A stretch of DNA of 64,000 bases from Pontibacillus chungwhensis BH030062 (GTDB lineage: Bacteria; Bacillota; Bacilli; Bacillales; BH030062): positions 124,001-188,000 of the forward strand of contig NZ_AVBG01000002.1 in the NCBI RefSeq assembly GCF_000770675.1, written 5' to 3'. The stretch's first letter is position 1, and every line of letters starts with the position of its first letter. The position numbers and the translations under genes were made by a program. Below the pieces are notes generated by a model. That model worked only from the letters and a program-made list of their open reading frames with translations, was not told the DNA's origin and made no database searches. This document shows, in pieces, positions 59,169 through 64,000 of this stretch.

Positions 59169-59918
59169 TCATGGTTTTAATGTCTTACGAATGTAGGATT
59201 CAAATATCATATCTAAAAGGAGTGTTAACGTTGATCTTGTCGTTATGTCAAAGCCTGCATATGAGGTCTTAGGCACCCTGGCATTCAGGGATTGGGAAGT
59301 AAGCTGTGCTAGTGAGCTAGAATTTGCATTGGTAATAGCCACAGAATGGATCCGACGAGCATTCAACTGTTCGATCAAATCAAGCAGTAGCTCCACTTCA
59401 CCACTCGAAGAGATACATAACACTAAATCATCTTCTTCAATCCAGCTTGGCAAAAGATGAATCATATGTAGCTCGTACAAATACGTACTTGTCTTATTCA
59501 TCTGCATAAGTTTCTTACTTACGTACTCTCCAAGCGGTTTTGTTAACCCAATGGCCACGACCACAATTCTTACAGCATTCTTCATAGCATCAGTGACTTC
59601 TTCAATTGCTTTAGCATCAATTGAACCTAACGCGTGTTCTAAAACATACTTATATTGGTCTACTATATTATCAGCTCTTCGAACAGAAGAAGAATGATGA
59701 TCTCTGAGTACATACTTTAGCTCAGCAAATCCGTTCAAACCAAGATGGTGGCACATCCTTACAACCGTAGTCGTACTTACATTGTTTTCTTCCGCCATTT
59801 CTGTCAAAGACATACGCTTTGCATTTGGTAAGTGGGATTCAATATAGGCTAGAACGTGACGCTCAGCATGTGTAAGCAAATGTACTTTGTCTGTAAATAA
59901 ATCAACTGGTGTCTTCAT
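59169..59918 (-). CDS. MurR/RpiR-family transcriptional regulator
   Basis: A 249-residue regulator. The HTH_6 domain (about 1-75) includes LTHAERHVLAYIESHLPNAK and EENNVSTTTVVRMCHHLGLN; the SIS sugar-phosphate domain (about 100-230) has AIGLTKPLGEYVSKKLMQ and VLCISSSGEVELLLDLIEQL, with the SSSGE loop that binds phosphosugars. First gene of an operon with pgcA, so it probably senses a hexose phosphate. GAGGAG lies before ATG. Confidence 0.92.
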   Translation of the reverse strand: MKTPVDLFTDKVHLLTHAERHVLAYIESHLPNAKRMSLTEMAEENNVSTTTVVRMCHHLGLNGFAELKYVLRDHHSSSVRRADNIVDQYKYVLEHALGSIDAKAIEEVTDAMKNAVRIVVVAIGLTKPLGEYVSKKLMQMNKTSTYLYELHMIHLLPSWIEEDDLVLCISSSGEVELLLDLIEQLNARRIHSVAITNANSSSLAQLTSQSLNARVPKTSYAGFDITTRSTLTLLLDMIFESYIRKTLKP

Positions 59919-60037
59919 ATTCTGGCTCCTCTGCGGACATTCGTGTTAAATTATAACATAATTCAGATAAGTAATGGCGGGTATCTTGGTGACAGATCAC
60001 GACAAAAAAGCTAAGACATCGATGTTTCCTTATACCA

Positions 60038-61291
60038 TTATGTATGGCTATACTGCTCATAGATCTCTAATAAATTCTGAGCCCACTCAATAGCTTGACG
60101 ATACTCCGTAAACAAGTCCCCTTGGTCTACACTGAGTAAAAGACAAAGATCACCAATGCCTTCCCAGTCCGCGACCTCAATCGATTTACATAATTGCAGT
60201 GCATGTCCATAACGATTAGTACCTTCAGTAAGAGCATCCTTAATGTCACTGTGCAAGGGCAAATCCTCTATGCTTTCCTCCATCGGTCGCTGCAAGAATA
60301 CATCAATAAACGATAGCATCCCTGTTAAGAAAAAACTAGAAGACTCACGATCCTCTCCTACTAAAAAGGAAACCCTCTCACATAACCTTGCCCGTATGTA
60401 ACATAACTTCATTATTTCATAAGGAGCAGAATCGGCTTTGGCCCCCATCTCCTTCAGCATTAGTACATAGGACCACTTTTTCACCTCATCAAATCCCAGT
60501 AGCATAATGGCTTGGACTATTGATTTTATAGGCTCAATACGTCGGTACGCTACCGAGTTTATTAATTTCAATAATTTATAAGATAGAGAAAGATCATTCT
60601 CTATTTTTTTAGCCACATTTGTCACATCTGGTTGAGGACGAGCTAGTTCTTTCATTAACTCAATATGTTGAAAGGGTTGGAAGGATGTATCATAAGACGT
60701 CATAATGACCGGTTTGCTAAAAAAGTATCCTTGATAGTATTCAAACCCTAATGATCTGCATTGTATAAATTCTTCATATGTCTCTACCTTTTCCGCTAAA
60801 AGTTCAAGCGTATAGGGAGCTACTTGTTCTTTAAGTGCCTTTATTTCTTCTGAAGAATACTGACGAATATCAACTTTCACTATATCTGCATAGCGGAGTA
60901 AATCTTCTGTGTATGGATTATGCATTTGGAAAACATAATCATCCAGAGCAATTTGATACCCTTTACTCTTCAACATTCTGCACGTGTTAACAAGTTCTTT
61001 TGTCAGCGGAATGTTTTCTAGTAATTCAATGACAAGTTGATGCTGAGGAAAGCAAAAAGCGAGTTCACTTTTTAATAGATTCTCAGTAAAATTCACAAAA
61101 CACTTCTTCTGACCAGATATGTGTTTAAACCCCATATTATAGAAACTATTCATAACAACCTCAGCAGTGGCCCGATCCCCATCAATCCCAGCAAAGCTTT
61201 GATCATGCTTAGAACCTCTGTATAAGAGTTCATAAGCCATTACATTACATTCATTATTAAATATAGGCTGTCGCGCTACATATACTTCCAC
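60038..61291 (-). CDS. pdeH: EAL-HDOD protein, PdeH/YuxH-like c-di-GMP phosphodiesterase
   Basis: A 417-residue protein. The N-terminal EAL domain (about 1-200) keeps the key acidic residues in variant motifs: YELLYRG for EALLR, FVNFTENLL with Asn, VIELLENI, IALDDYV, IVKVDI with Lys, LLAEKVET and YYQGYFFSKP. The C-terminal HDOD domain (about 205-400) has LSYKLLKLINSVAYRR. B. subtilis PdeH (YuxH) has this shape and degrades c-di-GMP. I start at GTG 61291, five bases after GAGGGTG, since this gives the family opening MEVYVARQPIF. Single gene. Confidence 0.87.
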   Translation of the reverse strand: MEVYVARQPIFNNECNVMAYELLYRGSKHDQSFAGIDGDRATAEVVMNSFYNMGFKHISGQKKCFVNFTENLLKSELAFCFPQHQLVIELLENIPLTKELVNTCRMLKSKGYQIALDDYVFQMHNPYTEDLLRYADIVKVDIRQYSSEEIKALKEQVAPYTLELLAEKVETYEEFIQCRSLGFEYYQGYFFSKPVIMTSYDTSFQPFQHIELMKELARPQPDVTNVAKKIENDLSLSYKLLKLINSVAYRRIEPIKSIVQAIMLLGFDEVKKWSYVLMLKEMGAKADSAPYEIMKLCYIRARLCERVSFLVGEDRESSSFFLTGMLSFIDVFLQRPMEESIEDLPLHSDIKDALTEGTNRYGHALQLCKSIEVADWEGIGDLCLLLSVDQGDLFTEYRQAIEWAQNLLEIYEQYSHT

Positions 61292-61421
61292 AGAAGCACC
61301 CTCTTCTTCCATACTATACACTCAAATATATCCCATAATTTACAAAATAGGAACCATATAAAAAGAATTGCTTTCATTTTAGCAAGAAGAGCTGAAACTG
61401 AGATAACACCAGGTAAGGATG

Positions 61422-61596
61422 GGTCCGTTAGCGTATGTAAGGCTAGGGCTTGCTGTGGGACAACTCGCTTTCCTGCGGGGAGCTGGCAAGCCTCCTCGTT
61501 CGCTATCGCTCTCTGCGGGGTCTTGCCTAGGCTCCTTATCCCGCGGGAGTCTCGCAGTCCCACAGCAAGCCCTAATGTTAATTGGGTGAACGGACC
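61422..61596. repeat. Repeat B4: complete family B element
   Basis: Arms AGGGCTTGCTGTGGGAC (61445-61461) and GTCCCACAGCAAGCCCT (61557-61573) pair perfectly over 17 bp; outer ends GGTCCGTT and AACGGACC. Core in forward orientation with CGCTTTCCTGCGGGGAGC and GGGAGTCTCGC. Confidence 0.92.
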
Positions 61597-61642
61597 GCTT
61601 ATTGTAAGTTCTCCCCCCACCCTCACATCCCATATATGGCTC

Positions 61643-61815
61643 GTTTCCGTCTTTGCACATTTGGCAAAGGTGGGCCTGGAAATTGCGAGACTCCTGCGGG
61701 AGAGAGAGGTAGACGAGACCCCGCAGGGTGGTTTTCCCGAGGAGGCTCGTCAGCTCGCCCGCGGAAAGCGAGTGATTTCCAGGCCCACCTTAAGCTCCAT
61801 TAAGCTGACGGAAAC
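61643..61815. repeat. Repeat A8: complete family A element, reverse orientation
   Basis: Outer ends GTTTCCGTC and GACGGAAAC; arms AAGGTGGGCCTGGAAAT (61667-61683) and ATTTCCAGGCCCACCTT (61775-61791). Nearly the same as A4. It lies 46 bp after B4, between the divergent pdeH and AI-2E-type genes. Confidence 0.92.
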
Positions 61816-61936
61816 GTCTCTATTCAGTATCAAAAGGATTTATACGAATACGTAAATGCAAAAAAGGGAATTTCCATTTTGTATCGAACATTCTATAATT
61901 AGGATAAGACTCAAAATAAGAAAGTAGTGGTCACGA

Positions 61937-63013
61937 ATGTACCATAAGAAGTGGTTTCAAACCTTAGTGGGAATCATTTTGGTTTGTTTGCTTTTTTGGA
62001 TTTTAAAGCACATTGAATATGTATACCAACCCATCTTTACATATTTAGGGGCAATCGCCTTCCCCCTTATTACAGCAGGGGTTCTTTATTATATTTCAAG
62101 ACCCATTGTTCACCTTCTAGAAAGGTACCGGGTACATAGAATCTTGGCGATTTTTTGCGTGTTTATTTTATTCGTCATTACTGTCTATTTAATTGTGACG
62201 TTTATCGCTCCAATTGCACAAGAACAATTTACACGCTTTGTTGATAATTTACCTGCCATGATTCGTGAGGTAGAAAGCATTATTAACTATTGGCAAAGTA
62301 ACCAGGAAATTATTCCAGACCAGTTCTCTGCAGCGATTACAGATGCTCAAAATGAACTATTCTCGAGAGCGCAGGAAATCACCGGAGCTCTTACAACCTT
62401 TGTAATAGGAATGGTCACATCCCTTGTACAATTCTTATTCTTACTCATCCTTGTTCCGTTTTTCCTTTTTTACATGTTGAAAGATGGAGAGAAACTTCAG
62501 CCTTTCCTGGCAAAATTCTTCAAGGATAAGCGGGCGGCCAGTTTGACTCGCTTGTTTAAGCGAATTGATCACACCCTTTCCTCCTTCATTCAAGGACAGT
62601 TAACGGTGAGTTTCTGCGTGGGTGTATTGCTATTTATCGGGTATACCATCATTGGACTCCACTATTCATTATCACTAGCGTTATTCGGGATGGCTACAAA
62701 CGTCATTCCATTTGCAGGTCCATATTTAGCGGTCATACCGGCAATATTAGCTGCCTTTTTCCAAGATCCATTCATGATTTGGTATGTGATTATTATTATG
62801 GTTGTAGCTCAGCAAATCGAAGGGAATTTAATCTCACCAAATGTTATGGGGAAAGCCCTGAGTATTCACCCGCTTACGATTATCACCCTCATATTAGCTG
62901 CCGGAAGCATAGCAGGATTCCTTGGCCTATTATTCGTGATCCCGTTTTACGCTGTTGTTAAAACGATTATTGGTCACTTTTATGAAGAGGCCTTTGATGG
63001 CAGAGAAATTTAA
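61937..63013 (+). CDS. AI-2E family transporter (YtvI/PerM type)
   Basis: A 358-residue membrane protein with seven to eight helices. LVQFLFLLILVPFFLFYMLKDG, the GQLTVSFCVGVLLFIGY block and MATNVIPFAGPYLAVIPAIL with the following VVAQQIEGNLISPNVMGKAL are diagnostic of the AI-2E/PerM (UPF0118) family. Some members act as Na+(Li+)/H+ antiporters in halophiles, others in autoinducer export; role here unknown. The ribosome site before ATG 61937 is weak, but a stop codon just upstream rules out a longer start. Ends at a terminator. Confidence 0.9.
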   Translation: MYHKKWFQTLVGIILVCLLFWILKHIEYVYQPIFTYLGAIAFPLITAGVLYYISRPIVHLLERYRVHRILAIFCVFILFVITVYLIVTFIAPIAQEQFTRFVDNLPAMIREVESIINYWQSNQEIIPDQFSAAITDAQNELFSRAQEITGALTTFVIGMVTSLVQFLFLLILVPFFLFYMLKDGEKLQPFLAKFFKDKRAASLTRLFKRIDHTLSSFIQGQLTVSFCVGVLLFIGYTIIGLHYSLSLALFGMATNVIPFAGPYLAVIPAILAAFFQDPFMIWYVIIIMVVAQQIEGNLISPNVMGKALSIHPLTIITLILAAGSIAGFLGLLFVIPFYAVVKTIIGHFYEEAFDGREI

Positions 63014-63036
63014 AACCCACCGAATATGAGCTTATT

Positions 63037-63076
63037 GAAAAACCCTAACACCTTCAAAATGGTGTTAGGGTTTTTT
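63037..63076 (+). terminator. Terminator after the AI-2E-type gene
   Basis: AAAACCCTAACACC and GGTGTTAGGGTTTTTT pair with a 7-nt loop. Confidence 0.9.
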
Positions 63077-63151
63077 ATGAGCTCTTTTCATTTGCCTTTG
63101 TTAAAATAGAAATATTTACACATACTACTGACCGAGGAAAGAAGGGGTTAA

Positions 63152-64000
63152 ATGACGAATCAGCCTGAGAAGTTATGGAACTCATCGTTTATCTTTTTAA
63201 TTCTAGCCAATTGGTTTACTTTTATGAGCTTTCAAATGCTCATCCCGACTTTACCTCCTTATATGGAAGAGCTTGGCGGTTCAAAGTTTCAAGTTGGTCT
63301 TGTGACAACACTCTTCTCCATTGGAGCAATCCTTAGCAGACCGTTTATTGGACATTTATTGCAGACGCAATCAAGAAAACGACTCGTTCTTTTAGGGTCC
63401 GTTTCCTTATTAGTTATTACGTTACTCTATTCCTTCACTACAGCAGTACTTATCTTCTTGGCCTTCCGGTTTATTCACGGTTTAGCCTGGGGGTGGTCGT
63501 CTACGACAAACGGAACAGCCGCTGTTGATTTAGTACCTAAGAAACGTATTGGGGAAGGCATGGGGTATTTCGGGCTGAGTGTCACAATTGGTATGATTAT
63601 AGCCCCGAGTCTTGGTATTTATCTCTATCAAAATTTTTCATTCTCGGTACTTATCTATACTTCTGTTAGTTTAGGGACGATTGCGTTTGTTTTATTTTCA
63701 CTAACGAAGTTCAGAACTCCAGACAATATTAAAAACAAAACGCTTAAAGATGAACCCTTTACATTTTGGGGATCAATGATAGAGAAACGAAGCTGGTACC
63801 CAGCCATGATCTCGTTCTTTAATACCTTTGGATACGGATCTATTGTTACGTTTATTGTTATATTTGGTCAGGAGCAAGGGATTGAACAAATCTATTTGTT
63901 TTACCTTTTTAATGCGGCTTTAGCTACAATTATGCGTCCCATTACTGGTAAATGGTTTGATCGTAAAGGACCTTGGCTACTTATTATGGCTTGTTCTGTT
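63152..64000 (+). CDS. MFS transporter, 3' end beyond the window
   Basis: The frame is open for 283 codons from ATG 63152, which has GAAGGGG five bases upstream, to the window edge. It starts NSSFIFLILANWFTFMSFQM, with LIPTLPPYMEELGGSKFQVG in the first loop. TM3-5 contain FRFIHGLAWGWSSTTNGTAA and GEGMGYFGLSVTIGMIIAPS, the pattern of DHA1-type exporters such as YwoG-like proteins. About nine membrane segments are visible. Substrate unknown. No stop or frameshift seen. Confidence 0.9.
   Translation, partial: MTNQPEKLWNSSFIFLILANWFTFMSFQMLIPTLPPYMEELGGSKFQVGLVTTLFSIGAILSRPFIGHLLQTQSRKRLVLLGSVSLLVITLLYSFTTAVLIFLAFRFIHGLAWGWSSTTNGTAAVDLVPKKRIGEGMGYFGLSVTIGMIIAPSLGIYLYQNFSFSVLIYTSVSLGTIAFVLFSLTKFRTPDNIKNKTLKDEPFTFWGSMIEKRSWYPAMISFFNTFGYGSIVTFIVIFGQEQGIEQIYLFYLFNAALATIMRPITGKWFDRKGPWLLIMACSV

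Noticed and set aside
61379-61855. Overlapping open frames in repeats B4/A8
   Set aside because: Same reason; they follow the palindromic repeats and are not conserved as proteins between copies.

Overview
The window looks like a chromosomal segment of a halophilic or halotolerant Bacillaceae member of the Halobacillus/Pontibacillus/Virgibacillus type; the genus is inference. The evidence is strong Shine-Dalgarno sites, frequent GTG and TTG starts, U-tailed hairpin terminators, a riboflavin operon under an FMN riboswitch, a yybP-ykoY manganese riboswitch before a TerC gene, a TnrA/GlnR-type box at an ammonium transporter gene, an RsbR-type stressosome protein, a YjcZ-type mini-protein and a Ku/LigD repair pair. 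Na+-coupled carriers (NSS, NhaC) suit a salty habitat. No tRNA, rRNA, CRISPR array or prophage was seen.

Layout. 1-1124: an IS4-family element runs off the left edge and has inserted into a repeat. 1298-8783: acetyltransferase and NSS transporter, a YwaF-like protein, Amt, and an NhaC plus FAD-oxidoreductase operon. 9045-12246: an aa3-type oxidase (ctaC-ctaD-ctaE). 12437-18856: RsbR paralogue, IS3 remnant, UbiB-like kinase with a phasin-like partner, a tandem GNAT, an AraC regulator and a fructosamine kinase. 19380-22443: pcp-pxpB-pxpA-pxpC, which frees pyroglutamate from peptides and hydrolyses it to glutamate. 22633-28564: an MFS carrier, a TudS-like DUF523-DUF1722 protein, a YjiH carrier, a DJ-1/PfpI protein and a mini-protein resembling sigma-B region 3. 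28698-32904: acyltransferase, then divergent ku and ligD. 33093-43586: PbuE-like efflux with a TrmB regulator, glutamate dehydrogenase, YueI, M29 aminopeptidase, photolyase, LysR with a YeiH carrier, YjcZ, DUF4003. 43697-47452: ribD-ribE-ribBA-ribH with riboswitch. 47620-55927: OsmC, a CrtI-like oxidoreductase, MFS, cytochrome bd oxidase and small membrane genes. 56152-63013: TerC, phosphoglucomutase with an RpiR regulator, a PdeH-like EAL-HDOD protein and an AI-2E-family protein. A second MFS gene runs off the right edge.

The most unusual content lies between genes. Two related families of large hairpin repeats (here A and B, about 175 bp each) share an internal core but have different outer arms. 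Arm sequences differ between copies while the two arms of one copy still pair, which looks like compensatory change. Every B copy lies next to an A copy or is fused to one. One A copy carries a 113-bp insertion flanked by a CTAGA duplication, one was hit by the IS4-family element, and one locus is an A/B deletion chimera. A separate family of short palindromes (family C, built on GCGTGCCAGACACC) brackets two single genes.
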